A stretch of 64,000 nucleotides of DNA from the NCBI RefSeq assembly GCF_010731895.1, contig NZ_AP022596.1, forward strand, positions 5,766,001 to 5,830,000. Direction: 5' to 3'. Source of the stretch: Mycolicibacterium helvum (GTDB taxonomy: Bacteria; Actinomycetota; Actinomycetes; Mycobacteriales; Mycobacteriaceae). Made by a program: the position numbers and the translations under genes. The notes under the pieces are model-generated. The model saw only the letters and a program-made list of their open reading frames with translations, was not told where the DNA came from and did no database searches. Positions 16,549-25,883 of this stretch are shown here, one piece after another (positions within the stretch are counted from its first letter, which is position 1; every line of letters begins with the position of its first letter).

Positions 16549-17622
16549 ATGACCACGCCCAACGCCCGCAGCATCCACTCCGTCTCCCTGCTCGACGGAG
16601 AGATCGTCGAGGAATCCGAACTGGGTTCGATGCGCCGAGTGACCGTCGACAATCTGCCGATCCTGAAGAACCTGTCCATCAAACGGGTGCTGCTCAATCC
16701 CGGCGCCATGCGCACTCCGCACTGGCATGCCAACGCCAATGAACTGACCTACTGCGTCTCGGGTACCGCGTTGGTCTCCGTGCTGGACAACCACAGTGCG
16801 TTCTCCAGTTTCATTGTCACCGCGGGCCAGATGTTCCACGTCGACTCCGGGGCCTTGCATCACATCGAGAACATCGGCACCGACGTCGCGGAGTTCATCA
16901 TCGCCTTCCGCAACGAACGTCCCGAAGATTTCGGCCTCGGCGCCACCTTCGGCGCCTTCACCGATGCAGTGCTGGGCAACACCTATGACCTACCGGCCGC
17001 CGACCTCAGCAAGATCCGGCGCAGCACAGGCAATCTCGAAGATCACAAACTGGCCGGCCGCATCGGCGATCCGACGGTGCCCACTGCAGCATCTTTCAAT
17101 GACCCGCACAAATTCGACATCGAAGCCCAGGCTCCCGGGCTCAACTTCGCCAGCGGCAATGCCCGTTTCGCCCGCGACCAGTTCTGGCCGGCCCTCAAAG
17201 ACATGTCGATGTACTCACTACGTGTCACCGAAAGTGGTATGCGCGAACCCCATTGGCATCCGGTCACCGCAGAGATGGGCTACGTGCGCTACGGCGATGC
17301 CCGTATGACGATCATGAATCCCGACGGAACGCTGGACACCTGGAACCTCACCACCGGCGACATGTACTTCATCCCGCGGGCGTACCCGCACCACATCGAG
17401 AACATCGGCACCGACGACTGGCACTTCCTGATCTTCTTCGACCAACCGTTCCCCGCCGACATCGGCTTCAAAGCCTCGGCCAGCGCTTACTCCCGGGAAG
17501 TCCTGGCGGCGACGTTCAACACCCACATCGACGATCTCCCAGCCTTTCCCTTCACCCCGGCCGACCCGCTGATCGTCAGCCGCATCAACGCCCTCGACAC
17601 ACACGGCATCGGCCAACTCTGA
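16549..17622 (+). CDS. Bicupin (oxalate-decarboxylase-like)
   Basis: A 357-residue two-cupin protein. Each half carries a metal motif: [17 protein letters not shown] with [12 protein letters not shown] in the first, and [17 protein letters not shown] with [13 protein letters not shown] in the second. Three His and one Glu per domain bind Mn or Fe, as in oxalate decarboxylase and related bicupins. It has no signal peptide, so it is cytosolic. It is the first gene of a four-gene operon with a haloperoxidase-like hydrolase, an OYE and an FAD monooxygenase. The substrate is not known; oxalate is not certain. Confidence 0.85.
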   Translation: MTTPNARSIHSVSLLDGEIVEESELGSMRRVTVDNLPILKNLSIKRVLLNPGAMRTPHWHANANELTYCVSGTALVSVLDNHSAFSSFIVTAGQMFHVDSGALHHIENIGTDVAEFIIAFRNERPEDFGLGATFGAFTDAVLGNTYDLPAADLSKIRRSTGNLEDHKLAGRIGDPTVPTAASFNDPHKFDIEAQAPGLNFASGNARFARDQFWPALKDMSMYSLRVTESGMREPHWHPVTAEMGYVRYGDARMTIMNPDGTLDTWNLTTGDMYFIPRAYPHHIENIGTDDWHFLIFFDQPFPADIGFKASASAYSREVLAATFNTHIDDLPAFPFTPADPLIVSRINALDTHGIGQL

Positions 17623-17662
17623 CTTCCCGACCACCGATCCGATAACCGGAAGGAATGTGACC

Positions 17663-18490
17663 ATGTCCACCATCACCACCACCGACGGCACTGAGATCTT
17701 CTACAAGGACTGGGGCACGGGGCAACCCATCGTGTTCAGCCACGGCTGGCCCCTGTCCAGCGATGACTGGGACAACCAGATGCTGTTCTTCCTGGCCCAG
17801 GGCTACCGGGTCATCGCCCACGACCGTCGCGGTCACGGCCGATCCACCCAAACCCCCGGCGGACACGATCTGGACCACTATGCCGATGATCTGGCCGCCT
17901 TGGTCGAGCACCTGGACCTGCACGACGCCGTCCATGTCGGACATTCCACCGGCGGCGGCGAGGTGGTGCGCTACCTGGCCCGCCACGGGCAAGCCCGCGC
18001 GTCGAAGGCCGCGCTGATCAGTGCGGTCCCCCCGCTCATGGTGCGCACCGAGGCCAATCCGGAGGGACTGCCCAAATCTGTTTTCGACGGTCTGCAAGCG
18101 CAATTGGCGGCCAACCGCTCGGAGTTCTATCGGGCGCTGCCGTCGGGGCCGTTCTACAACTTCGACAAGGCCGGTGTGCAGTCCTCGGAAGCGATCATCG
18201 AAAACTGGTGGCGCCAAGGAATGATGGGCGACGCCCTCTCGCACTACGACGGTATCGTCGCGTTCTCACAGACCGACTTCACCGAGGACCTCAAGACGAT
18301 CACCATCCCCACCCTGGTGATGCACAGCGTCGACGACCAGATCGTGCCGTATGTCGCCGCCGGCCCGAAATCAGCCCAACTGCTGCAGAACGGGACGCTC
18401 AAGACCTACCGCGACAACTTCCCGCACGGTATGCCCACCACCCACGCCGACGTCATCAACACCGACCTGCTCGACTTCCTGAAAGCCTGA
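17663..18490 (+). CDS. Alpha/beta hydrolase, cofactor-free haloperoxidase/arylesterase type
   Basis: The ATG at 17663 (275 residues) is preferred over GTG at 17657 because AAGGAA lies about 8 bases upstream. The protein starts [20 protein letters not shown] and has the elbow [10 protein letters not shown], the acid in [10 protein letters not shown] and the His in [12 protein letters not shown]. This is the non-haem chloroperoxidase-like family, whose natural activity is usually ester or lactone hydrolysis. It lies 40 bp after the bicupin and 12 bp before the OYE gene. Confidence 0.92.
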   Translation: MSTITTTDGTEIFYKDWGTGQPIVFSHGWPLSSDDWDNQMLFFLAQGYRVIAHDRRGHGRSTQTPGGHDLDHYADDLAALVEHLDLHDAVHVGHSTGGGEVVRYLARHGQARASKAALISAVPPLMVRTEANPEGLPKSVFDGLQAQLAANRSEFYRALPSGPFYNFDKAGVQSSEAIIENWWRQGMMGDALSHYDGIVAFSQTDFTEDLKTITIPTLVMHSVDDQIVPYVAAGPKSAQLLQNGTLKTYRDNFPHGMPTTHADVINTDLLDFLKA

Positions 18491-18502
18491 CAGGGGCACG
18501 TC

Positions 18503-19594
18503 ATGCCGCATCTCTTCACGCCATTTACGTTGCGGGACATCACCTTCGCACACCGCGCATGGATGTCACCGATGATGCAGTTCGCTGCCGTACCCGAGGG
18601 GCCCGACACCGGTACACCGACCGACTGGCACCTGCAGCACCTGGGCTCTCGAGCGGTCGCCGGAGCCGCACTGGTCATGGTCGAGGCCACCGCCGTGCAC
18701 CCGACCGGTCGCAGCAGCCATCACGATCTCGGGCTGTGGAACGACCGCCAGACAGCTGCATTTCGCCGCGTCACCGAATTCCTCAGAACGCAAGGAACGG
18801 TGCCGGGCATCCAGATCGTGCACGCCGGGCGCAAGGGATCCACCGGTGTGCCATGGCTTGATGACAACCAACCCGCCCACGAAGGCTGGGACACCGTCGG
18901 CCCCAGCGAGGTGCCGTTCGGGCGGCTCCCCTCGCCCACCGAGCTGAGCACCGGAGACATCGCGGCAATAGTCGATGACTTCGCGGCGGCCGCCCGGCGT
19001 GCCGCCGCGGCGGGGTTTCAGGTACTCGAAATCCACGGTGCCCACGGCTATCTCATCCACCAGTTCCTGTCCCCGCAATCCAACCACCGCCGCGACGGCT
19101 ATGGCGGATCGCTGGAACACCGCATGCGATTCGCTGTGGAAGTGGCCGCTGCGGTGCGCGCAAACTGGCCACAGGGACTGCCACTGTTCTTCCGGGTCTC
19201 GGCCACCGATTGGCTTGCCGGCGACACCGACGACCTACGCCCGGGGTGGGCGCTGGCCGACACCTTGGAGCTGGCTGGCCGGCTCAAGGGGCTCGGCGTC
19301 GACCTGATCGACGTGTCCTCAGGCGGGTCGGCACCCGATGCCGCCATCCCCGTCGCACCCAATTATCAGGTCCCGTTCTCGGCTCGCATCCGCAAGGAGA
19401 TCGATATTCCCACCGCCGCAGTCGGACTCATCACTGAGCCGGAACAGGCTGACACCATCATCACCAGCGGCGAAGCCGACGCGGTGTTCCTGGCACGGGT
19501 CCTGCTGCGCAACCCGGCGTGGATCACTCAAGCGGCCGAAGCGCTCGGCCATGTGCTCCCGCACCCGCCGCGCTATGCGCGGGCGTTCGCCTGA
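18503..19594 (+). CDS. Old Yellow Enzyme family NADH:flavin oxidoreductase (YqjM-like)
   Basis: A 363-residue FMN TIM barrel. It has the start LFTPFTLRDITFAHRAWMSPM, the substrate/flavin stretch IQIVHAGRKGS, the catalytic region EIHGAHGYLIHQFLSPQSN, then RRDGYGGSLEHRMRF and the phosphate-binding end ADAVFLARVLLRNPAW. It should reduce activated C=C bonds. At the position where YqjM has the redox-tuning Cys (SPMCQY) this protein has Met (SPMMQF), so flavin potential may differ. The stop is one base before the next start. Confidence 0.92.
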   Translation: MPHLFTPFTLRDITFAHRAWMSPMMQFAAVPEGPDTGTPTDWHLQHLGSRAVAGAALVMVEATAVHPTGRSSHHDLGLWNDRQTAAFRRVTEFLRTQGTVPGIQIVHAGRKGSTGVPWLDDNQPAHEGWDTVGPSEVPFGRLPSPTELSTGDIAAIVDDFAAAARRAAAAGFQVLEIHGAHGYLIHQFLSPQSNHRRDGYGGSLEHRMRFAVEVAAAVRANWPQGLPLFFRVSATDWLAGDTDDLRPGWALADTLELAGRLKGLGVDLIDVSSGGSAPDAAIPVAPNYQVPFSARIRKEIDIPTAAVGLITEPEQADTIITSGEADAVFLARVLLRNPAWITQAAEALGHVLPHPPRYARAFA

Positions 19595-19595
19595 C

Positions 19596-20765
19596 ATGCG
19601 TGCCCTCGTTATCGGAGGATCGCTGGGCGGACTGGCCGCCGCCCACGAGCTGACCGCAATCGGAGCCGACGTGGCTGTCTACGAGCGCTCCGTGGACCGC
19701 ACCCAGCCGCGCGGCGCCGGCATCGTGATGCAGCAAGAGGTTGCCGACCTGCTGGCCCGCCTCGGCAGGACAGTCCCGTCGGTCAGCGTGGCGCTGTTGG
19801 AACGTCAGCACCTTCATCGACACGGCGACCCCCAGCGCTACTCGGCCCCACAGTGGATGACCGCCTGGGACACCCTGCACCACGCACTGCGCGAGCCGCT
19901 CACCGGCGCGTGTGTGCGCATGGACAGCACCCTGAACGCGTTCACGACCCATGCCGGGTCGGTGAGTGCCACCTTCGCCGATGGATTCGCCGCGGACGGT
20001 GACTTTCTGGTAGGCGCCGACGGCATCGGTTCTGCCAGCAGACGATTGGTCACCGGTCACGACGACCTGCGGTACGCCGGCTACGTCGCCTTCCGCGGGC
20101 TGGAACCTGAATCTGAAATCCCCGAGCCGCTACGCACGCTGTTGGCCGACCGGTTCACCATGTTCGCGGTGCCCGGGCTGCAGATGTTGTGCTATCTGGT
20201 GCCCGGGGCAGATGGCGAGCGCAGCGTCGGTGGGCGGCGCGTCAACTGGGTGTGTTACGTCAACACCGCCGAGGCGCGACTGGCAGCGCTGCTCACCGGA
20301 CGTTCCGGACAGCGGTTCGACCAGTTCCTGCCCCCGGGTGAGCTCACCGACGATTCACAGTCCGCACTGCAGACGCTGGCCGAGCATGAACTGCCCGCTG
20401 CGTTCGCCGATCTGATCCAGCTATCGCATGTGTTCCTGCAACCGGTGTTCGATCTCGCACCCACCTCCATGCTGGCCGATCACCTGGCCCTGATCGGAGA
20501 CGCCGCGGGAACGGTGCGCCCCCACACCGCCTCGGGCACGTCCAAGGCATTCGGCGATGCCGCCGCTCTGGCCCACGCACTCAGCGGCTGGCAGCCCAGC
20601 CAGTCCCCACCGCTGCGCGCCCTGCAGGCTTGGGAGAGTGGTCGTCTGGCCCATCTGCGCGCGGTCGCCCTGGCCGGCATCCGGCTTGCCAGTCAGTCGG
20701 CGTTGGGTCCGGCCGGCCCGTTATACCTATCCGCTGAGGGGCTGGGCACCACCCACGCGCACTGA
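19596..20765 (+). CDS. FAD-dependent monooxygenase, 2,6-dihydroxypyridine-3-hydroxylase-like
   Basis: The ATG at 19596, one base after the OYE stop, gives 389 residues. The FAD dinucleotide motif is VIGGSLGGLAAAHEL, the second flavin motif is LIGDAAGTVRPHTASGTSKA, and the DG-like motif is FLVGADGIGSASR. The GSLGGL start and the RPHTASGT variant are typical of 2,6-dihydroxypyridine hydroxylase relatives rather than of phenol hydroxylases. It hydroxylates an aromatic or heteroaromatic ring using NAD(P)H. The convergent neighbour is a relative of the enzyme that produces dihydroxypyridine in nicotine breakdown. Confidence 0.85.
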   Translation: MRALVIGGSLGGLAAAHELTAIGADVAVYERSVDRTQPRGAGIVMQQEVADLLARLGRTVPSVSVALLERQHLHRHGDPQRYSAPQWMTAWDTLHHALREPLTGACVRMDSTLNAFTTHAGSVSATFADGFAADGDFLVGADGIGSASRRLVTGHDDLRYAGYVAFRGLEPESEIPEPLRTLLADRFTMFAVPGLQMLCYLVPGADGERSVGGRRVNWVCYVNTAEARLAALLTGRSGQRFDQFLPPGELTDDSQSALQTLAEHELPAAFADLIQLSHVFLQPVFDLAPTSMLADHLALIGDAAGTVRPHTASGTSKAFGDAAALAHALSGWQPSQSPPLRALQAWESGRLAHLRAVALAGIRLASQSALGPAGPLYLSAEGLGTTHAH

Positions 20766-20821
20766 CGGGTGCCGCCGAAGTCAGCCCGGTCTGCGCCGGG
20801 CACGACACTACATCGAAACGT

Positions 20822-20858
20822 AGCAGCGCCTGCCCACTGTCAGCGGGCAGGCGCTGCT
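20822..20858. terminator. Bidirectional hairpin between convergent genes
   Basis: A perfect 14-base inverted repeat, AGCAGCGCCTGCCC (20822-20835) and GGGCAGGCGCTGCT (20845-20858), with a 9-base loop. It lies between the stops of two convergent genes. There is no T-run, as is common for mycobacterial hairpin terminators. Confidence 0.75.
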
Positions 20859-20873
20859 GCGCGAGAAGCACTT

Positions 20874-22070
20874 CTAGGCAAGGACTTTCTGCAGGAAGTT
20901 GAAGACGGTTTGGTGGAGCAGGTACATCGCGCCTTCGTGACAGTGTGCGCCGGCACCGTCGGCGCTGCGCATCACGACATGTTCGTGCGGCGCCCGCAAC
21001 TGACCGGCAACGTGTGCGGCCTGCCCGGCGAACACCTTGTCATCCTCGCCTTCGAGGAGCAGGGTGGGAGTCTGGATCTGGTGGATATCCTCATCGGTGA
21101 GCGTGTAAGCGCGTGTGCTGCGGACGTACTCGGCGAAATTGGAGACACCGTTGACCCACACGCCGTTCTGCAGACCCCAGCGGGCATTGGTGTCGTCTTT
21201 GATCATCGTCTCCAACATGGGCAGTGCCTCAGCATCGCGGCCCTCCTCGATGAGAGCCAAGGTGTCCGCCGGGATCGGCGGGTACGACGCGTAAAAGGTC
21301 GTCATACCGTCGTTACAGACGATCGCCGCGGACCGGTGATCGTGGGCGGCGTACCGGGACACCAGATAACCGCCGAGGCTGTAGCCGAAGTGCACGATCT
21401 TGCGAGGATCGATGTCGGGGACGGTCAACGCGTAGTCCACCACCGGGCCGAGCACGTTCTCCCAGTCAGGCCGATAGGGCACCTTCTTCTCGCGGATCAT
21501 CCAGCCCTGACCGGGTCCGTCGTAGGCCAAGAAGTTGTACCCGCGCCGCAGCGCCGCGGCACCAATGACGAAGAATCCCTCTTCCCGGGTGGAGTCGAAA
21601 CCATTGGTGTAGATGACAGTTGGGCGCGGAGTGCCGCTGTCGTCGACCAAGAACAGGTAGCCGGGCAGTGAGTCACCCTCGAACGGAATCTCCACTTCCC
21701 GGAACGGGCCGTCCAGCAGTTGGCCTCCCTTGACCATGTAGTCCTTGGACAGCCGGGACAGCTCCAGGACCGCAGGATCATTGAGCGGGTCCTGGCGCCG
21801 GTAGAACTCGGCGGAGCGGTAGTAGCTCGATGCCCGCAGGAACGCCTCACGGGCACTGACCGTGTCACCGATCTCCAGGGAGTCCTCACCGCGCTGCGCG
21901 GTGCGCTCCGCGGTCGCCTTCCACGCTGCAGTCCAGGCGTCCTCATCCCCTTCGGGGATCTGCGCAGTGGTGACGACGACTTCGCCGATATCGGATCCGG
22001 CGTCCGCAGCGAATCCTGCCGCGCGCAGCGTCTCGAACTTGAAGGCCTCGTCGGTGAAGATGAACTCCAT
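20874..22070 (-). CDS. Alpha/beta hydrolase, 2,6-dihydroxypseudooxynicotine hydrolase-like
   Basis: A 398-residue hydrolase with an N-terminal helical cap (residues 1-150) and a C-terminal alpha/beta domain. The elbow is HFGYSLGGYLVS, the acid lies in LLEGEDDKVF and the base in GAGAHCHEGAM. Layout and length match the FrsA/DUF1100-type family that includes the C-C bond hydrolase of nicotine degradation in Arthrobacter, which cleaves an acylated dihydroxypyridine. The FAD hydroxylase for the product of that reaction is related to the convergent neighbour. Operator copy C lies 77 bp upstream. The true substrate is unknown. Confidence 0.85.
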   Translation of the reverse strand: MEFIFTDEAFKFETLRAAGFAADAGSDIGEVVVTTAQIPEGDEDAWTAAWKATAERTAQRGEDSLEIGDTVSAREAFLRASSYYRSAEFYRRQDPLNDPAVLELSRLSKDYMVKGGQLLDGPFREVEIPFEGDSLPGYLFLVDDSGTPRPTVIYTNGFDSTREEGFFVIGAAALRRGYNFLAYDGPGQGWMIREKKVPYRPDWENVLGPVVDYALTVPDIDPRKIVHFGYSLGGYLVSRYAAHDHRSAAIVCNDGMTTFYASYPPIPADTLALIEEGRDAEALPMLETMIKDDTNARWGLQNGVWVNGVSNFAEYVRSTRAYTLTDEDIHQIQTPTLLLEGEDDKVFAGQAAHVAGQLRAPHEHVVMRSADGAGAHCHEGAMYLLHQTVFNFLQKVLA

Positions 22071-22146
22071 GATCCACTCCTGCTTCAGGCTCCCCCTGTG
22101 GGAGGGCGTTTCTCGTCCTCACTCTGCGCGCCGCCAGGCCGGTTGC

Positions 22147-22166
22147 CATCAGTCAGCCGACTGATG
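22147..22166. promoter_or_regulatory. Operator copy C, perfect palindrome
   Basis: CATCAGTC-AGCC-GACTGATG, in the 374-bp divergent gap 22071-22444, 77 bp before the hydrolase start at 22070. No gene is seen in the gap. Confidence 0.7.
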
Positions 22167-22371
22167 CTCTCGCCTGCCTGGAGACCGAGTGAGCGGTTGT
22201 GACCTGTTGATCATTTCGGGTACCGGCGCCGTGATCATCACCGCTCACCGGCATTGGGGCTGGCGGGAATCCGTACCCCGCGCTACCGGCCAGCGGTAAG
22301 CGCAGAAACGCACCTGGCGACCCCCGGATGCGCTGCGCGGGCGCCACGGTGCTCCGAATTGCGTCCTGATC

Positions 22372-22391
22372 CATCAGTCACATGACCGATG
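22372..22391. promoter_or_regulatory. Operator copy D, one mismatch
   Basis: CATCAGTC-ACAT-GACCGATG, in the same divergent gap, 54 bp upstream of the fusion gene at 22445. Each divergent promoter therefore has its own copy. Confidence 0.65.
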
Positions 22392-22444
22392 ACAATCGGC
22401 GTGTGTGTGCTCCACGCTGAGGGATCGATCCAGGAAGGAACGCG

Positions 22445-25054
22445 ATGGCCGACGAGGGTGTGCCGATCAATGCACTCGATCCTGCGGTGCGCACCCTACT
22501 CGGCGAATCAGTCCGCGGCCGAGAAAACAGCAGCACAGCACCGGCCCGGCGGAACGAAACACCTGCCGACCACCTCCACGAGCACGGGCCCGGCATCGAC
22601 ACTGATCACGAGGAATGGACGGTGGTCGACTGCGACCACTCCGGCCGGATCAACGTCCGTGTCATTCGGCCCACCGCGGTGACCGACCCCGTCCCCGCGA
22701 TCGTGTATATCCGCGGCGGGGACCTCCTGTCTGGGGCCGCCGCGACCCGGGACCGCCTCGTCCAGCACCTCGTTGACAACACTGGCGCAGCCGTGGTCTG
22801 CCCTGACTACGGCTCCGCCTGGGATGCGCGCCATCCGCAGACCGTCGAGCAGATCTACACCGTGTGCCGATGGATCACCACCACCGGCACCGCCCACGGC
22901 ATCGACCCCACCCGCATCGCGATTGCCGGTGACTCTATCGGAGCCATGCTGGCGATCAGCGTGGCCCTGATGTCGTTGCACCGCAAAGACGTTCACCTCC
23001 GGTGCCTGGCCGCCCTGTGCCCGCTGACCGATCCCCTTCAGGTGATGCCGTCACATCAGATCTTCTCCGACGGTTTCCTGCTGTCCAGCGACACCACTCG
23101 GCGCTGGTGGCAGCATTACACCGGCAACCAGACACCGACGGAAACCCTTTTGCAGGGAATCGATCCCGACACCCTGTCGGGGCTGCCGCCCACCTTGATC
23201 ATCACCGCAGAGTCCGACCCCGTCCGAGACGAGGGCGAAGCATTGGCAGCAGCACTGCGTCGAGCGGGCGTACCCACGATATCGACACGCTACGGCGGGA
23301 TGGTCCACGATTTCATGGCCCTCGATACCCTGGCAGCGTCGCCGTCGGTCATCGCCGCCCTGCGGCAGACGACCTCCACGTTGGCAATCGCACTGGGCTG
23401 CTCGCCGGGGTCAGGCCACAACCCAGCAGCCCCACAACTCACCGAGCAGCAGTGGCATCTGCTGTCCACCTGCGGAACTCGCCACAGTGTCAATGCCGGC
23501 GACATCCTCTTCCACGCGGGGCAGACCGGATGCGACATGATCGTCGTCGAAACCGGCACCATCGAAGTAGTACGGCGGGCCACCGCCGACACCGCTGAGA
23601 TTCTTGTGGCGCACTACGGGCCAAAGCAATTCACCGGTGAACTGAACCTGCTGACCGGGCAGGCCACCTACTTCGAGGCCCGTGCCGCCACCGCAGGCAC
23701 CGTACTGCGGATCGACCCGCCGCGCTTCCGCCGCCTGATGGACGAACAACCTGACTTGTCCGACGTCATCCTGCGGGCACTGGTGGCACGACGCCAAGCT
23801 CTGCTGACCCGCCAGGCTGCCACCATCGAGGTGCTCGCCGACGCCCCATCGGCACCCACGCTGGCCCTACACACCTACCTCGATCGCCTCCAACTGCCGT
23901 TCACCTGGACCGACTACCACTCCGAGGCGGGGACTCGGCTCGCGCACGAGAGCGGCCTACATCCCGCGGACCTGCCCGCGATCGTGACCGCCGAAGCCGT
24001 GATCCCCCACGCCACCCCCACCCGACTCGCGCACACGTTCGGGTTTACCAGTACCTCCGCCGAGGACGCCGAAGTCGACGTGGTCATCATCGGCGCCGGC
24101 CCGGCCGGACTTGGTGCGGCCGTGTACGGAGCCTCGGAAGGACTGGAGACACTGGTGGTCGAAGCCGTCGCCCCGGGCGGTCAGGCTGCCAGCAGCTCAC
24201 GCATCGAGAATTACCTCGGGTTCACCTCAGGCCTCAGCGGCGCCGAACTCACCGGCCGGGCCGCGATACAGGCCCAGAAGTTTGGTGCCCGCATCGACTC
24301 CCCCCGCGGAGCTGTGGACCTCAAAGCCACCGCGGGCCGGATTCACATCCGCTTGAGCGACTCCACCACGATCACCACTGGCGCGGTCATCATCGCCACC
24401 GGCGCACGATACCGATCGTTGCCCCTGGATCGATGGGCCGAATTCGAAGGCGCCGGGATCTACTACGCTGCAACCGAACTGGAAGCCCGACGTTGCACCG
24501 CGGCGCCGGTCACCGTTGTCGGTGGGGCAAACTCAGCCGGCCAGGCCGCCCTGTTTCTCGCCGAGCGCGCCAGCCGGGTCGACATCTGTGTGCGCAATAC
24601 CTCACTGACGGTGGGCATGTCGGCATACCTCGCCGACCGAATCCTCGCCCACCCCCGGATCACGGTGCGCACCAGCACCGAGGTGACGGCCTTGGCCGGC
24701 ACTGATCGATTGGCGGCGATCACGATGAGCACCACCGACGCCGATGGGCGGCCCATCACCGCCGACCACGACTGCGTCGGGTTGTTCTGCTTCATCGGTG
24801 CCGCGCCAGCCACTGACTGGCTCACCGACATCGCCCTCGACGATCACGGGTTCATCCTCACCGATGCCCAGATACCCGATAGTGCCCTCGGCGCGCGGTG
24901 GGCTGAACTGGGTCGCCGACCGCTGCCCTTCGAAACCAGCGTCCCGGGAATCATGGCAGTCGGTGATGTCCGATCTGGCTCGATCAAAAGGGTCGCTGCG
25001 GCTGTCGGGGAGGGATCCAGCGCAATCAGTTCCGTGCATGCTGCCCTTGCGTGA
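22445..25054 (+). CDS. Three-module fusion: HSL-type hydrolase, cyclic-nucleotide-binding domain, thioredoxin-reductase-like domain
   Basis: An 869-residue protein starting at an ATG after AAGGAACGCG. Residues about 70-320 are an alpha/beta hydrolase paralogous to the genes at 14283 and 15259: elbow AGDSIGAMLA, acid AESDPVRDEG, base GGMVHDFM, but the oxyanion motif HGGG is RGGD. Residues about 335-455 are a CNB domain (SVNAGDILFHAGQTGCDMIV, FTGELNLLTGQATYFEARAAT). Residues about 475-535 are glutaredoxin-like. Residues about 548-869 are a TrxR-type FAD/NAD module (IIGAGPAGLGAAVYGA, TVVGGANSAGQAALFLAERA, MAVGDVRSGS) without the CxxC redox pair. CNB-TrxR fusions are a known family; the added hydrolase is unusual. 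Codon use is continuous, so a cloning-like artefact is unlikely. Confidence 0.9.
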   Translation: MADEGVPINALDPAVRTLLGESVRGRENSSTAPARRNETPADHLHEHGPGIDTDHEEWTVVDCDHSGRINVRVIRPTAVTDPVPAIVYIRGGDLLSGAAATRDRLVQHLVDNTGAAVVCPDYGSAWDARHPQTVEQIYTVCRWITTTGTAHGIDPTRIAIAGDSIGAMLAISVALMSLHRKDVHLRCLAALCPLTDPLQVMPSHQIFSDGFLLSSDTTRRWWQHYTGNQTPTETLLQGIDPDTLSGLPPTLIITAESDPVRDEGEALAAALRRAGVPTISTRYGGMVHDFMALDTLAASPSVIAALRQTTSTLAIALGCSPGSGHNPAAPQLTEQQWHLLSTCGTRHSVNAGDILFHAGQTGCDMIVVETGTIEVVRRATADTAEILVAHYGPKQFTGELNLLTGQATYFEARAATAGTVLRIDPPRFRRLMDEQPDLSDVILRALVARRQALLTRQAATIEVLADAPSAPTLALHTYLDRLQLPFTWTDYHSEAGTRLAHESGLHPADLPAIVTAEAVIPHATPTRLAHTFGFTSTSAEDAEVDVVIIGAGPAGLGAAVYGASEGLETLVVEAVAPGGQAASSSRIENYLGFTSGLSGAELTGRAAIQAQKFGARIDSPRGAVDLKATAGRIHIRLSDSTTITTGAVIIATGARYRSLPLDRWAEFEGAGIYYAATELEARRCTAAPVTVVGGANSAGQAALFLAERASRVDICVRNTSLTVGMSAYLADRILAHPRITVRTSTEVTALAGTDRLAAITMSTTDADGRPITADHDCVGLFCFIGAAPATDWLTDIALDDHGFILTDAQIPDSALGARWAELGRRPLPFETSVPGIMAVGDVRSGSIKRVAAAVGEGSSAISSVHAALA

Positions 25055-25070
25055 CAACGGGTCTGGTTAC

Positions 25071-25883
25071 TCATCCCCGGTTCGCGGCATCGTGGCCGCC
25101 TTCCGCTTTGCGGATCTGAGCTGCGCTGTCAGCGGACCCGAGCGCAGCGGCAAGGAACTGCGGGGTCCGCGGCAGGCTGAGGTGCATGTCGGAGATGGTG
25201 CAGATGTCGACGGTGCCACGACTCATCTGGAAATCCAGGCAATGCCCACCGCGGCTCTGCGCCTCGTCCAGGAAATGCAGGTGGTAGCCGGCCACCGAGA
25301 TACCTTCGTCACCGTCGGGCATCCGGAATCCGACCAGCGTCCCACGGAGGTCGGCGAAGCTGGTCTCGGCTTGCCCCTCGGCGGCGTCAACCAGCCGCGG
25401 ATACGGCTGGGTTTGCGCACGCACCGTTCGGGTGCGGATGGTGTCGAAGCGGCCCACGACTTTCAGGGCGTATATCAAATTGGCACTGCCGGTGACGGTG
25501 TCGACGCGCGCGCAGATGTCAGACCATGTCGTGGGCGCGCTCACCGTCAGGGTGCGCTCACTGCGGAACCAGGTGACCGCGGCGAACGGTGTGCGTTCCT
25601 CGGATCCAGCGCGGACGGCAGATCCGTCGGATCGCAAGTGATGGCACACTCCGTCGAGGATCACCATCTCGCCGTCGAGCTGATTGAACGTACCCAGCCC
25701 GAAGTCGCCGTGCGAGAGCAGCTCGCCGATGGTGACGTCACCGTCGTACACTCCGGCCAGCAACGCATCCATCGTGGCGGTCTGGTAGAGCTCAGTGTGG
25801 CGATGGTGGGCCAGTATCCGGTTGGCCCATCGAGGGAAGTGTTCGTGTGCACCCGCGTTTTTCGCAGTTGTCATGTCGCTCAT
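25071..25883 (-). CDS. budA: Alpha-acetolactate decarboxylase
   Basis: A 270-residue BudA family enzyme. The ATG at 25883 overlaps the alsS stop (ATGA). It has the family pattern LYQTATMDALLAGVYDG, then HGDFGLGTFNQLDGEM. Zn ligands are visible in AGYHLHFLDEA (two His) and GGHCLDFQ (one His), and a catalytic Glu stretch precedes them. It converts (S)-2-acetolactate to (R)-acetoin. With the adjacent catabolic acetolactate synthase it forms a complete pyruvate-to-acetoin route. It converges on the fusion gene, with 16 bp between. Confidence 0.93.
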   Translation of the reverse strand: MSDMTTAKNAGAHEHFPRWANRILAHHRHTELYQTATMDALLAGVYDGDVTIGELLSHGDFGLGTFNQLDGEMVILDGVCHHLRSDGSAVRAGSEERTPFAAVTWFRSERTLTVSAPTTWSDICARVDTVTGSANLIYALKVVGRFDTIRTRTVRAQTQPYPRLVDAAEGQAETSFADLRGTLVGFRMPDGDEGISVAGYHLHFLDEAQSRGGHCLDFQMSRGTVDICTISDMHLSLPRTPQFLAAALGSADSAAQIRKAEGGHDAANRG

